Source: Bog-473 sp963824195 (lineage in GTDB: Bacteria > Actinomycetota > Acidimicrobiia > Acidimicrobiales > RAAP-2). Taken from it: a stretch of DNA of 64,000 nt. This document shows, piece by piece, positions 8,403 through 17,680 of this stretch. Location of the stretch: NCBI GenBank assembly GCA_963824195.1, contig CAWGOJ010000041.1, positions 1 to 64,000 of the forward strand, written 5' to 3'. The notes below the pieces were generated by a model that worked only from the letters and a program-made list of their open reading frames with translations, did no database searches and was not told the origin of the DNA. How positions within the stretch are numbered: the first letter of the stretch is position 1; the number at the start of each line of letters is the position of its first letter. The position numbers were made by a program, and so were the translations under genes.

Positions 8403-8984
8403 ATTTGGCCGCTTGAACTTGGCATGAAGCACTCGCGTCTTCGGCTTTCTCCGACTGACCACCGCCACGACCCACGAAACGACAGGACGACTTCCCGGCG
8501 TTCTGGGACAGTCCGGCGATTTAGGCTTTATACGTGCACGATCAGGACGTCAGTCCGGCTCCAGCCGCTTGGACTGCTCAGGAGCGCCGGAACGCTCCGA
8601 GGGTGGTCTTCGTAGGCGCACTCATTTTGTGAGATCTTCTCGGCCTCGGATTTCTGATCGACACCCTCACCGGAGGATCAGCTGAGCCCCACCAAACACA
8701 GGTTGTCGCTGCCACCGCTGTGATTGGATTTGGTTCTTGGAGACGTCGCACTCGCCGTGGTTGGGCTTTTGGTTAGACACTTCATCCGGCGGCAGCGCGC
8801 ATAACCGCCGATATGGGAGACCCCAGCGGGAGCTATCGCTCATCCGATGTATCGGAGTGTGCCGTCGAACGTTCTACGTTCGACGGATACGAGCGGATGT
8901 TGCACAAGCACCTACAGCTCGGCAGGGGTCCGGAGACGCTTTGTCGTAACACCTCTTGGCGGCGGATCGGAGCGCAGGACCTCC
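8403..8984. other. Intergenic region with a long hairpin
   Basis: About 580 bp. Contains a GTCCCGGCGTT-type palindrome near 8492-8512 and the long imperfect hairpin at 8841-8899. Open frames here have no ribosome-binding site and unnatural composition. The 3' end abuts the DoxX-like gene stop. Confidence 0.45.
8841..8899. repeat. Long imperfect hairpin
   Basis: The core is a perfect 10-bp inverted repeat, CCGTCGAACG-TTCTA-CGTTCGACGG (8862-8886). Outside it, CATCCG (8841-8846) pairs with CGGATG (8894-8899) and TAT pairs with ATA, giving an interrupted stem of about 58 bases. No T-run follows, so it is not a classic intrinsic terminator. It could be a structured RNA, a REP-like element or a mobile-element end. 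Confidence 0.45.
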
Positions 8985-9626
8985 TCAGTGCACCGGCATC
9001 GCACCGCTTGGGACGTGAGCTCCCTTGTCGTGGCCGTGGAACAGGTTGCGGAAGGCCGGAAGAGCGAACCGGTCAAGACCCAGGTACCCTGCGTTGCGCC
9101 AGGCCAGGATCAAGAAGACCCCGACAAAGGCATAGACCGGGTTCACCCCCGCCGTGCCCGAGAGCATGTAGATGAGGTTGAGGGTCACCCCGCCGACCGC
9201 GGCCAGCCCGGTGAACAGCCCCAAGATCAGCAGGATGCCGATGAGGAACTCGGCGATGGAGATGAACTTGGCGATCCAGTCGGCGTTGGGGATCACGAAA
9301 TTGTGGAGGAACGCCGCCCACCAGCCGTAGGAGGCGCCACCCTTCCCGGTGGACGAGGCGGCCACTGACGCCGCGGCGTAGCCCTTGACGGCGATCCCAC
9401 CGTGGTTCCAGAAGGCGGCGTTCTCGCTACCCCAGAGCTTCTGATAGCCGGCGTTCAGCCATTCGTAGCCGAGCCACAACCGTGCCACGAGCCAGATGAG
9501 GCTGGCAGCTTTAGAGCGGAAGAGCCAGTCGGCGAAGCGCAGATTGCCCGACGGTGCCTCCCACACCCCGCGGGCAGAGCCATCCCCCGTAGGGACGTGG
9601 CCTTGAAAGGACGATTTGAGCGACAC
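8985..9626 (-). CDS. DoxX/DoxD-like integral membrane protein
   Basis: Start set at GTG 9626 because GGAGG lies 8 bases upstream; a longer in-frame ATG at 9668 lacks such a site. The 213-residue product has four membrane helices in the DoxX pattern: SLIWLVARLWLGYEWLNAGY, then WIAKFISIAEFLIGILLILG, LAAVGGVTLNLIYMLSGTAG and PVYAFVGVFLILAWRNAG. A polar loop with SENAAFWNHGG follows helix 1. DoxX/DoxD proteins include the small subunit of thiosulfate:quinone oxidoreductase, but most act in unknown redox or stress roles, and no partner subunit lies nearby. I would call only the family. Confidence 0.85.
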   Translation of the reverse strand: MSLKSSFQGHVPTGDGSARGVWEAPSGNLRFADWLFRSKAASLIWLVARLWLGYEWLNAGYQKLWGSENAAFWNHGGIAVKGYAAASVAASSTGKGGASYGWWAAFLHNFVIPNADWIAKFISIAEFLIGILLILGLFTGLAAVGGVTLNLIYMLSGTAGVNPVYAFVGVFLILAWRNAGYLGLDRFALPAFRNLFHGHDKGAHVPSGAMPVH

Positions 9627-9829
9627 GGAACTCACCTCCGAAAACGGATCACTCGTGCGACCCTCCATCTTTAGACGATCGGGCGCTCGGAGAAGGGGTC
9701 CAACGTCCCGGAACCTTGTCAGGGCGGCTGCCAGTTGCGCCCGCCGCCCCGAGCGGTCTGAAACTGGGGTCTTGACTCAAAGAGGATTCGGACGAGGGCA
9801 CCCCGTCCCGGCGTTGTGGGGGCACGGAT

Positions 9830-10360
9830 TCAGCGCCGGCGCTGAGCCTGGATAAGGGGAACGCCAAACGGCAGAAAAGCAACGATGGCGGCGGCCAGCG
9901 CGAGAAAGGCGCCCCACGACCAGCTGAATCCGGCTGGCTTGAGCAGGAAGCCCAGCACCACGAGAGCAACATTTACCCCGGTCATGAGGACCAGGAGCTG
10001 ATCCTTGGACATACGGCCCTGCTCCACGAGGTCGCCGACGCCGAACGCGGTGATCAGGACGTAGAGCACCAGCACAATCGAGTCCAGCACCGCGAAGAAC
10101 AGCCACCCGTGGACGCTGAGTCCATCAGCGGAGAAGGGACCGATGCTGTACCAGGGCAGCCAGAAGGAGACCAGGAGGGCCAAGGTCGCGGGGCCGGCGA
10201 CCCGATCCTTAGCGTTCAGGGCGTTCAGGCGTTGCCGCGACTTCCCGGCCCGCTTGGGCGCCGGTCGCGGCATGACATGTGGCCTGATGGCGGCGCCGCA
10301 CTTGGGGCAAACTGCAGTACCAGGGAACACCTCAACCAGGCATCGGGAACAAGCGGGCAT
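9830..10360 (-). CDS. Zinc-ribbon membrane protein (176 aa)
   Basis: A very strong ribosome-binding site (AAGGAGG) precedes ATG 10360. The N-terminus carries a zinc ribbon with CSRC at residues 4-7 and CPKC at 18-21. After a basic linker come four membrane helices at roughly 57-75, 85-105, 122-142 and 148-168. The ribbon is expected on the cytosolic side. It lies 200 bases upstream of the DoxX-like gene on the same strand, so the two could be co-transcribed. Function unknown. Confidence 0.8.
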   Translation of the reverse strand: MPACSRCLVEVFPGTAVCPKCGAAIRPHVMPRPAPKRAGKSRQRLNALNAKDRVAGPATLALLVSFWLPWYSIGPFSADGLSVHGWLFFAVLDSIVLVLYVLITAFGVGDLVEQGRMSKDQLLVLMTGVNVALVVLGFLLKPAGFSWSWGAFLALAAAIVAFLPFGVPLIQAQRRR

Positions 10361-10789
10361 CCAACCTCCTTCCTGCTGTCAGGGACGCGCCTGATCAGGC
10401 TATAAGCCCAACCGGGGTGTGACTTGTCGATTCGAATTCGGATCAAAGGGCGATCAAGTCATCGCTCGCGACGGTCGGCATGTCCAGAACCCACGCCGCG
10501 CATTAGTTCTTCTTGACGCCCCTTACAGCATCCATTGGCCTGCCATCCCGCTCGGCTCGCCCGAACCCGGTTCTTGCAGTCCTTAGACCTCGATCACCGA
10601 AATTTTCGGCCCACGGGGTTAGGACCGGAGCCCCACCGGGCTGGCCGTCGTCCGCGGTCACCCCTCTGGGTCGGGTCCTCCCCCAACGACCCCGGTCGGC
10701 TGGGACACCCCGGCCACCGGCTCCCGGACGCATCCGAATTGGGACCTTCGCCCCTAGTTCCTTGCACACGCTGATCGACAAAATGTTGT
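10361..10789. other. Intergenic region holding direct repeat A
   Basis: About 430 bp. Contains the palindrome CCGAAA-T-TTTCGG near 10597-10609 and direct repeat A (10658-10758). No gene is supported. Confidence 0.55.
10658..10758. repeat. Direct repeat A (partner at 18975-19076)
   Basis: About 101 bp nearly identical to 18975-19076: four or so substitutions and one single-base indel by eye. Both begin TCACCCCTCTGGGTCGGG and end GGGACCTTCGCCCCTAGT. The two copies bracket the mobile-element block in the same orientation. The end carries a GGGAC-CTTCG-CCCC motif resembling a DosR/DevR-type box. Its origin is unknown. Confidence 0.85.
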
Positions 10790-12460
10790 CTATGCCGCGA
10801 CGGGGAGAGCAGCCGTAGAGATGCCGAGGTCGGTGAATAGGGTTTGCATGTCTATGCGGAGGGTCTCGTAGTCGCGATCGACCCGTGTCCAGGTGGCGGG
10901 CTTGCGGCCCTGGCGTGGACTGCGCACCCCGGAGAGGATGGGGCTGACCACCTGATCGCGTAGGACAGTGAGGGCGGTGATGATGCGGGCGGCCTCGGGG
11001 GGTACCTGGTAGCGGCGGGTGCGACCGGGCTTGACGACGAGTTGCTTGGCCCGCAGTTTGCGCAGGTCATAGGCGGCCTGGCGGATGCTGTAGTCCGTGT
11101 CGCCTTGCGCACTCATGGCCCGGACCTTGGCGCTGAGCTCGGAAACGGTGAACCCCTCGGGTGTGACCGCCAGAACGGTCACCGCGGCGAGGACACTACG
11201 CATGCGGGCCTTGTTGAGGTCGATGCCGCCAATGCGGGTGGCCCCAAGGCACGAGGGGATCGGGAGCTGATCGAGGATGTCGCCCGATACGAACCCGACG
11301 TCGACGCAGTCGAGCATGGTGGTGAATCGCTCGGCCATGGCCCGGAGGCGAGTGACGATGTCGGGGAAGCGCTCGAGCACCCGGCCGACACCGAGGGCTT
11401 TGGTGTTGTGCACTACCGCCTCGAAGCGCAGTACGTGCTCGCCTTTGGTATAACCCTTGAGCGTCAAGAGCCCGAAGTGGATCTTGAACAACGTGAGGTC
11501 ATAACGAGGTGTCTCGATCACGACTGCCTGGCGGGGTGAGAGATCAGCACCGGCCTTTCTGTGAGGACGGTGTTGCAGCCCGAAGAGGGTGCGTAGCGTC
11601 GGCACGTCGAGGCGCGAGCGGGTCCGGTCGACCACGGTGTTGAACACCCGGTCCATCTGCGCCCCGGAGGCAAAGAGCAGGTTGCGGCTGTACTCGACCT
11701 GGTAGACCGAGTAGCTGTAGACGAACCCGCTTTCGCGTTGCTCGTCTGTGTCGAGCCCGAAACACAGACAGGCACTGTAGATCCAGCGGTCGCAGACCCC
11801 GCTGAGGCGCCCTATGGTCTCGGGAAGAGACAAGGTATCTGCGACCTCAGCCAGACTCTCGGGGTCAGCGACCGCGGTGAAACAGTTTCCCTCCTTGGCA
11901 TAGCCCAGTCCACTGACCTGCGCCGAGCAGGCGACGTACTCATGGCCGTTCAAGATGATCTGGGCCCCGAAGGGGGGATGCCCCGACATCTTGATCGTCA
12001 CGTGTCCCCAGGTCGGGTCCATGATGTGGAAGGAATAGTGGTTGACGAAGGACTTCTTCTTCTCCAGGTTGTAGATCACCCCCGAACGGGAACGCTTGAC
12101 CTCCCACACCGTGGCCGGGGCCCGGGCCACCAGCACCATGAACACCCCTGGTCCGACGCTGTTGGTGGCCAGGTACTCCTCGGCGATGAGGTGCTTGCGC
12201 TCGCCGGCCTTGCAGTCGATGACAGGGACCCCGTGCGCCCTGGCCCAGCCCCGGACTCGGCGCGAAAAGCGGCCGGCCATGCGCATCAGGCGGGTGTTGT
12301 CGAGCTCGTCGTCGCTATCGCCGTGCCAACGCCGCCACCAGGTTCGGAACCCGCCCGGAGAGTGTCCCAAGGAGAAGTAGGCGTTGAGCACGATGCGGTC
12401 CACGCAGTCGTAGCTCCCGGTCAACAGATCGCCATAGTGCTCGCTGAAGTCATTGCTCAT
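10790..12460 (-). CDS. Unrecognised ~556-aa protein with C-terminal winged helix
   Basis: The intact member of a family also present in broken form at 12588-17599. Shared blocks are CVDRIVLNAY near the start, a MDPTWGHVTIKMSGHPPFG block, and LNGHEYVACSAQVSGLGYAK. Start at ATG 12460 is chosen because it gives the same N-terminal spacing as the paralogue; GTG 12481 is the alternative. The last ~150 residues (AVTPEGFTVSELSAKVRAMS, then AAYDLRKLRAKQLVVKPG, then YQVPPEAARII) form a winged-helix-like DNA-binding module. There is no DDE, HUH or recombinase signature that I can see. Its place beside repeat A and among mobile elements suggests it travels with them, but this is inference. Confidence 0.6.
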   Translation of the reverse strand: MSNDFSEHYGDLLTGSYDCVDRIVLNAYFSLGHSPGGFRTWWRRWHGDSDDELDNTRLMRMAGRFSRRVRGWARAHGVPVIDCKAGERKHLIAEEYLATNSVGPGVFMVLVARAPATVWEVKRSRSGVIYNLEKKKSFVNHYSFHIMDPTWGHVTIKMSGHPPFGAQIILNGHEYVACSAQVSGLGYAKEGNCFTAVADPESLAEVADTLSLPETIGRLSGVCDRWIYSACLCFGLDTDEQRESGFVYSYSVYQVEYSRNLLFASGAQMDRVFNTVVDRTRSRLDVPTLRTLFGLQHRPHRKAGADLSPRQAVVIETPRYDLTLFKIHFGLLTLKGYTKGEHVLRFEAVVHNTKALGVGRVLERFPDIVTRLRAMAERFTTMLDCVDVGFVSGDILDQLPIPSCLGATRIGGIDLNKARMRSVLAAVTVLAVTPEGFTVSELSAKVRAMSAQGDTDYSIRQAAYDLRKLRAKQLVVKPGRTRRYQVPPEAARIITALTVLRDQVVSPILSGVRSPRQGRKPATWTRVDRDYETLRIDMQTLFTDLGISTAALPVAA

Positions 12461-12501
12461 GGAGGCAAGGTAGATCCGCACTCACCGGTCGTCACCCTGC
12501 T

Positions 12502-12539
12502 GCCCCGAAGGGGCCCCCGATCCCGAGCTTGTCTCGGGA
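12502..12539. terminator. Two adjacent hairpins between the paralogues
   Basis: GCCCC-GAA-GGGGC (12502-12514) followed by TCCCGAG-CTTGT-CTCGGGA (12521-12539), lying between the stop of the broken copy and the start of the intact copy, both on the minus strand. Position fits a terminator without a T-run. Confidence 0.4.
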
Positions 12540-13676
12540 GAGGCGTAGGTCTCTTGGTACCCGGCTTTCTGGATTTTGTGACAAGTTTCAGGCAGCTGTC
12601 CCGAGACGGGCGTTGAGTGATGTAGTCACCCAGTGACTCGCTCGATGGTGCCAAGAGCGCGACGGAGTTCGAGCTGGTGCTGGTGGTTGGTCGAGCGTCG
12701 AGAAGCGGCCGGAGGAGGCGTCGTGGAGCTTGGTGTAGAAGACGGCGACGCGGATGCCCTCGGGGGTGAGGACGTAGGTGTTGGTGTGCGGCATGCGCTC
12801 GATCAGCCCGTGGAGACGGAGACGGCGCAGGTCATAGGTCATCTGGTGAAGCGCTGTAGTCCGTTGCCGAGGAGTCCGGCCACCTGCCCGCGAAGGCTCT
12901 TGTTGGTGAAGCCGGTGACGGCGTGGACGACGACAGCACAATGCGCCGGCCAGGGCCATGGCGCGTTGATCCCCGAAGCGCAAGGCTCCGGTTCTTTGGC
13001 CCTCCCGGCGTAGGGCTGGTGGATGCGCTCAAAGAGCGCAGAGCCGATGGCACAGCCCTGGCCGGCACGTTCGATCATAAGCAGACGATCGTTGACCTGC
13101 CGGGCCTTGCTCGACCAGCTCGGGGAGATGCTCGAGCCGGGCAAGGACTCCGAGGTCCTTGGGCTTGTTGATGACGGTCTCGATGCGATAGGCCCTCCCT
13201 TCCTTCAGGTACTGCTTGACACGGCTGTGCTTGTAGCGAAAGTCCATCTTCACCTCGGTGCCCGGGCAGAAGATCCTGGTCGCAAAGGGCTTGGCAGTGG
13301 TGCGGCCACGGCGGTCGCGCCCGAAGACGGCATGGACCTCGTGGGGGCGGCCGACGCCGACATTGTCGGCGACGAGGGCCTCGAAGAACCCTCGGGCCCG
13401 GCGTGGGTCGTCAAAGACCAGGGTCCGAGAGACCTCGACCTGGCGCATGGAAAGCTCCCAGAAGTAGCCCGCCTCCCGGTCGACGTCGGTGAACGGGGTC
13501 GGGATGACGGCCGATCCAGCGGTCGAAGAACCCCTGGACGTCGGCGGGCCGAAGGCGGTCGCAGATCACCTGGAGGCCGCCGGGATTGGCGCACGGCGGC
13601 GAAGCCGTTGGCCAGCTCGGTGAAGTCGAGACCCGCCCGAGCGGCCTGTCGCTTGGCCCACTCGTGCCCGTTGCAC

Positions 13677-13703
13677 CATTACGCGCCCCCACGCGTTATG
13701 TGG
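13677..13703. repeat. RIT left terminal inverted repeat
   Basis: Begins CATTACGCGCCCCC and contains CGTTATGTGG. It matches the inverse of 17004-17030, with the best identity over the first 14 bases. Confidence 0.8.
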
Positions 13704-13828
13704 CCGTTGCCGGCTCCGTCCGATCGATTTCGCTCCCTGCGGGCAGCGTGATGCGCTGAACCTGGGCACATAATCCCAGGCCGACACAAGCTTCCCGAAC
13801 CGGGATCGACCCGGAGAAGGAGGCGACG

Positions 13829-15040
13829 ATGACGAAGAGAGAGTTGGTCAGGATGGGCGGTCCGCTCGCGATCTACGCGGATGGGTTCCGTCAGGAATTG
13901 ACCGCCCGTGGCTATGTGCACCAGGTCGTGGAGCGGAACCTTCGGGTGCTTGTGCACCTGAGCGATTGGATGCAGGCAGGATCCGTGTCGGTCGGCCAGT
14001 TGAGCCCGGCACGGCTCGAGACGTTCATTGGGGACCGGCGCCAGCAGGGCTATCGGGGGTGGCTGTCGGTGCCGGCGGTGACACCGTTGCTCGGCTATCT
14101 CCGTAGTGTCGGCGTGGTGTTGGCGACTCCCGAGGCGCCAGCGGCGAGAGGCCCGGTCGAGCAATTGGTCGAGCAGTACCAGCGCTATCTGGTCGACGAG
14201 CGAGGACTGAGCGCCGCTGTCATGCGAAAGTACAGCGAATTCGCCCACGCTTTCCTCAGCGCCACCGAGGGTCCAGACGGGCTCGAGCTAGCGGATCTCT
14301 CGGCGGCGACGGTGACCGACTATGTGGTGAGCGAGTACGCCGCGCGACCGTCCCGATCGGCGAAGTCGACGGTCACGGCCCTGCGTTCCCTACTCAGGTA
14401 CCTATTCCTGGCCGGGCTCGTCGAGCATCAGCTGGCCCTGGCCGTGCCCACGGCTGCAAACTGGCAAGCGGGCAGCCTGCCCCGGGCTCTGGGACCCGAG
14501 GCGGTGGCGGCTCTGACCGCCAGCTGCGACGACTCCACCGAGATCGGCAGTCGCGACCGCGCCATCCTGGTGCTGTTGTGCCGTTTGGGTCTGCGCGCCT
14601 GCGAGATCACCCGCTTGGAGCTCGACGATCTGGACTGGCGGTCGGGGGAGGTCTCGGTGAGCGGCAAGGGTGGTCGCCGGGACCGACTGCCGCTTCCGGT
14701 TGATGTGGGAGAGGTCCTGGTCGCCTACCTCCAGCAGGCCCGCCCTCATGTCAGATGCCGCAAGGTGTTCTTGCGGGTCAACGCCCCGATCGTGGGCCTG
14801 ACGACCCCGGCAGTGACAGGGGTGGTCTACAAAGCGTGCGCCCGGGCGGGGCTGCCTCGAGTGGGAGCGCATCGACTGCGCCACAGCGCGGCGACCGCCA
14901 TGCTGGCCAGAGGCGGGAACTTGGTTGAAGTGGGTCAGGTGTTGCGCCACGTCCGGGCCGAGACCACGGCTATCTACGCCAAAGTCGACCGCATCGCGTT
15001 GGACGAGCTCGTTCGTCCCTGGCCGGGGGTTCTGGCATGA
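13829..15040 (+). CDS. ritA: Tyrosine recombinase, first of the RIT trio
   Basis: An intact 403-residue integrase-type recombinase. The N-terminal ~210 residues are two helical core-binding regions. The catalytic domain shows the first arginine in RLGLRACEITRLELDDLDW (near residue 252), the HxxR box HRLRHSAATAM (near 348), the LRH histidine, and the nucleophile tyrosine in TAIYAKVDR (near 383). The stop overlaps the ATG of the second recombinase. A GGAGAAGGAGG-type purine run lies just before ATG 13829. The three recombinases of a RIT are thought to act together on the element ends. Confidence 0.9.
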   Translation: MTKRELVRMGGPLAIYADGFRQELTARGYVHQVVERNLRVLVHLSDWMQAGSVSVGQLSPARLETFIGDRRQQGYRGWLSVPAVTPLLGYLRSVGVVLATPEAPAARGPVEQLVEQYQRYLVDERGLSAAVMRKYSEFAHAFLSATEGPDGLELADLSAATVTDYVVSEYAARPSRSAKSTVTALRSLLRYLFLAGLVEHQLALAVPTAANWQAGSLPRALGPEAVAALTASCDDSTEIGSRDRAILVLLCRLGLRACEITRLELDDLDWRSGEVSVSGKGGRRDRLPLPVDVGEVLVAYLQQARPHVRCRKVFLRVNAPIVGLTTPAVTGVVYKACARAGLPRVGAHRLRHSAATAMLARGGNLVEVGQVLRHVRAETTAIYAKVDRIALDELVRPWPGVLA

Positions 15041-15962
15041 CCCCGATCCGACAAGGCGTCGAGGACTACCTGTCGGTGCGCCGGGCACTGGGCTACAAGC
15101 TCGTCGATCACGGCTGGCTGCTGGCCGACTTCGCCGCCTACATGGAGACGGCCGGCGCCACCACGATCACCATCCCGCTGGCACTGGCCTGGGCCACCCT
15201 GCCCCAGGACGTCCTGCCCTCGTGGTGGGCCGCCCGCCTGCGGGTCGTCCGGGGCTTCGCCCGCCACCTGAGCGTGTTCGATCCTGACACCGAGATCCCT
15301 CCGGTGGGCCTGCTCGAGGCCCGCAACCGCCGGGCCGTTCCCTACCTGTACTCCAAAGACGAGGTGGCGGCCCTCTTGGCGGCCACGGGATCTCTGCGGC
15401 CGACGCTGCACGCGGCGACCTACCGGACGCTCATAGGCCTGTTGGCAGTCACCGGGATGCGCCTCGGTGAGGCGATCCGCCTGGATCGAGCCGACCTCGA
15501 CGAGGACGGCCGATGCCTGGTGGTGCGCAACACAAGTTCGCCAAGAGCCGGCTGATCCCCCTGCACCCGACCAGCCTGGAGGCCTTGGCCGACTACGGGG
15601 AACTGCGCGACCAGCGCTTCTCCGACTCGCGGACTCCTGCCCTTCTGGTCTCAGTCAGAGGCAAGAGGCTCTTCCGCCAGAACATCGAGTACGTCTTTCC
15701 TCGCCTCGTTCGGGTGGCAGGCCTGACGCCTCGCTCGGAGCAGTGTCACCCAAGGCTGCACGACTTCCGTCACTCGCTGGCAGTCGACACCCTGCTCGGC
15801 TGGTATCGGTCCGGTCTCGACGTGCAGTCCCGCCTGCCGGTGCTGTCCACCTTTCTCGGGCACACAAAGCCAGCTAACACGTACTGGTACCTCTCGGCAG
15901 TGCCCGAGCTGTTGGCCCTGGCGGCCGAGCGACGCCAGTCGGGATGGGAGCCGAGCTCATGA
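15037..15962 (+). pseudogene. ritB: Tyrosine recombinase, second of the RIT trio, one frameshift
   Basis: Starts at ATG 15037 overlapping the first gene's stop. The N-terminal half (IRQGVEDYLSVRRALGYKL, then GLLAVTGMRLGEAIRLDRAD with the first catalytic Arg) is in one frame. The C-terminal half (KFAKSRLIPLHPTSLEALAD, HDFRHSLAVDTLLG, LGHTKPANTYWYLS) is one frame over. A single missing base near 15532, in GCGCAACACAAG, explains the break. Corrected length is about 308 residues, normal for this position. Everything else looks intact, so a sequence error is as likely as a true mutation. Confidence 0.85.
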
Positions 15963-16947
15963 CCGCGCTCGCCCCCACTCTCGAGTCGTTCTTCACCCAG
16001 CGCCTCATCGGCCAACGGCGGGTCAGCCCCAACACGGTGGCGGCCTATCGGGACGCCTGGAGACTCCTGCTGGGCTATGCCAGCGATCGCATCGGCAAGC
16101 AGCCCAGCCAGTTGGACATGGCCGACCTCGACGCTCCCTTCTTGGCCGGCTTCTTGGACCACCTCGAGGCCAAGCGGGGCAACAGTGTGCGCACCCGCAA
16201 CGCCCGGCTGGCAGCAGTCCGGTCGTTCTTCCGCTACGCGGCGCTGTGCCATCCCGAACACGCCGGGCTCATCGCCCGAGTGTTGGCCATCCCCACCAAG
16301 CGGGCTGAGCGCAACGAGCTGTCCTATCTTGATCAGCCCGAGGTCGATGCCCTTCTCGCCTCACCTGACCGAGAGACCTGGACCGGCCGTCGCGACCACG
16401 CGCTGATCGACGTAGCCGTGGACACTGGCTTGCGGGTCTCGGAGCTGACCGGCTTGAAGAACTCGGATATCGAACTCGGTGCCGGAGCGCATCTCCGCTG
16501 CATGGGGAAAGGACGCAAGTACCGAGCCACACCGCTTCGGAAGGAGACAGCGGCTGTGCTGGCCGTGTGGATGCGTGAGCGGGGGGTGGACCCGACGACC
16601 CACTCTTTCCCACACGGCGGGGAAGTCGGATCGGACGAGGAGCGGTTGAGCGGCGGGTGGCCAAGCATGCGGCCTCGGCGGCTGGCCGCTGCCCGTCACT
16701 CAACGCCAAACGCGTCACACCCCACGTCCTCCGCCACAGCTGTGCCATGTCCCTCCTCGCTCAAGGAGTTGACACGGCAGTCATCGCTCTCTGGCTCGGG
16801 CACGAACGCGTCGAGACCACCCAGATCTACGTGCATGCCGACATGTCGATCAAGGAGCGGGCGTTGGCTCGAACGTCGCCACCGAACACCAAGCCGGGGC
16901 GATACCGAGCAACTGACTCGCTGCTCGCGTTCTTGAACGGCCTCTGA
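15959..16947 (+). pseudogene. ritC: Tyrosine recombinase, third of the RIT trio, one frameshift
   Basis: ATG 15959 overlaps the stop of the second recombinase (ATGA). The frame is good through the core-binding domain (SPNTVAAYRDAWRLLLGYA) and the first catalytic arginine block DTGLRVSELTGLKNSDIELG. It then shifts near 16611 in TTCCCACACGG, where one base seems missing. The second frame completes the domain with HVLRHSCAMSLLAQGVDTAV, LGHERVETTQIYVHAD and a C-terminal tail. Corrected length is about 330 residues. The catalytic set is complete once the shift is repaired. Confidence 0.85.
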
Positions 16948-17003
16948 TTATGCTCGCCCTCGTTGGTCATCTATAGCACTGAACTGCAGAGCTACGCCGA
17001 GAG

Positions 17004-17030
17004 GTACATAACTGGAGGGGGCGCGTAATG
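17004..17030. repeat. RIT right terminal inverted repeat
   Basis: Ends GGGGGCGCGTAATG, the inverse of the left end, with TACATAAC inside corresponding to the left GTTATGT block. Confidence 0.8.
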
Positions 17031-17058
17031 CGCCTTATGGAGAAAGATCCATAAGGCG
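17031..17058. repeat. 28-base palindrome at the RIT right end
   Basis: CGCCTTATGGA-GAAAGA-TCCATAAGGCG, perfect 11-bp arms and a 6-base loop, between the right terminal repeat and the resumed host gene. It has no counterpart at the left end. It may be part of the element or a by-product of integration. Confidence 0.7.
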
Positions 17059-17680
17059 CAGACCTTGGCCGGATAGGGAAAATAGGTGCAGATCTTGATG
17101 AAGCCGGGCCCGAAGTCTGGATCGAGGACGTAGAAGTAGTACATCCCGACCCGGCGCTCCTCCTTGACGAACTCGAAGCGCGCGATGCCTGGCCTGGGCG
17201 TCCGTTTCTTGGCGCTGAAGACCCACTGGAACTCCTGGGCGGCGACGATGGCCACCACCCCGAAGCGCCCCTCAGCCTCGGCTTGCTCGAGATAGGGCCG
17301 GACGTGGTCGAGCTTGCGGTCGTCGCAGCGGGTCCGGTCGGGCTTTTTCAAGAGGAGGATCGGGACTCTCGTGCTCGGCGGCGAAGGCCTTGACCTCCCG
17401 GCGGAATCGATTGCCGATCTTCTCGAGCAGCGCGGGTGAAGGAATCGGGAAGCCGAGGTGTGCGGTGAGGAAGCGTCGCCACCTGCCCGCCGACCTGGAG
17501 GTTCGGGACGTAGGCGTTCAGGTAGAGGCGGTCGATGCAGGCGAGGTCAAGGCCGACATGACCCTCGAGCACTTCATTGATGTTGGTCACGCTGGTCATG
17601 ACACAAGCGTGACCGCCCGAGGGACGGCTCTGCCGGCCCGACTATCTCAGACTCGCACCTGGTCGCGCCGGGAGGAGGCC

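Larger units (their letters stand above)
13677..17058 (+). mobile_element. Recombinase-in-trio (RIT) element
   Basis: A 3.38-kb element with three consecutive tyrosine recombinase genes overlapping by ATGA, the hallmark of RIT elements. Ends are inverted repeats: the left starts CATTACGCGCCCCC and the right, read inward on the other strand, also starts CATTACGCGCCCCC, with GTTATGT conserved further in. Beyond the right repeat is a 28-base palindrome before host sequence resumes. It sits within the broken winged-helix gene, and no target duplication is apparent. The family call rests on gene order; exact ends rest on reconstructing the host reading frame. Confidence 0.85.
12588..17599 (-). pseudogene. 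Second member of the winged-helix family, split by the RIT element
   Basis: The N-terminal part runs from ATG 17599 (ACIDRLYLNAYVPNLQVGG) to 17059 and includes RFGVVAIVAAQEFQWVFSAK and GMYYFYVLDPDFGPGFIKIC. The C-terminal part runs from 13676 to 12588 and includes HEWAKRQ, DFRYKHSRVKQYLKEGRA, LLMIERAGQGCAIGSALFER and YVLTPEGIRVAVFYTKL. Removing 13677-17058 joins AAG GTC TG with G TGC AAC GGG exactly in frame (KVWCNGHEW), so the insertion point is fixed to the base. Further indels disrupt both halves, so the gene is dead or the sequence contains errors. It aligns with the intact gene at 10790-12460. Confidence 0.8.
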
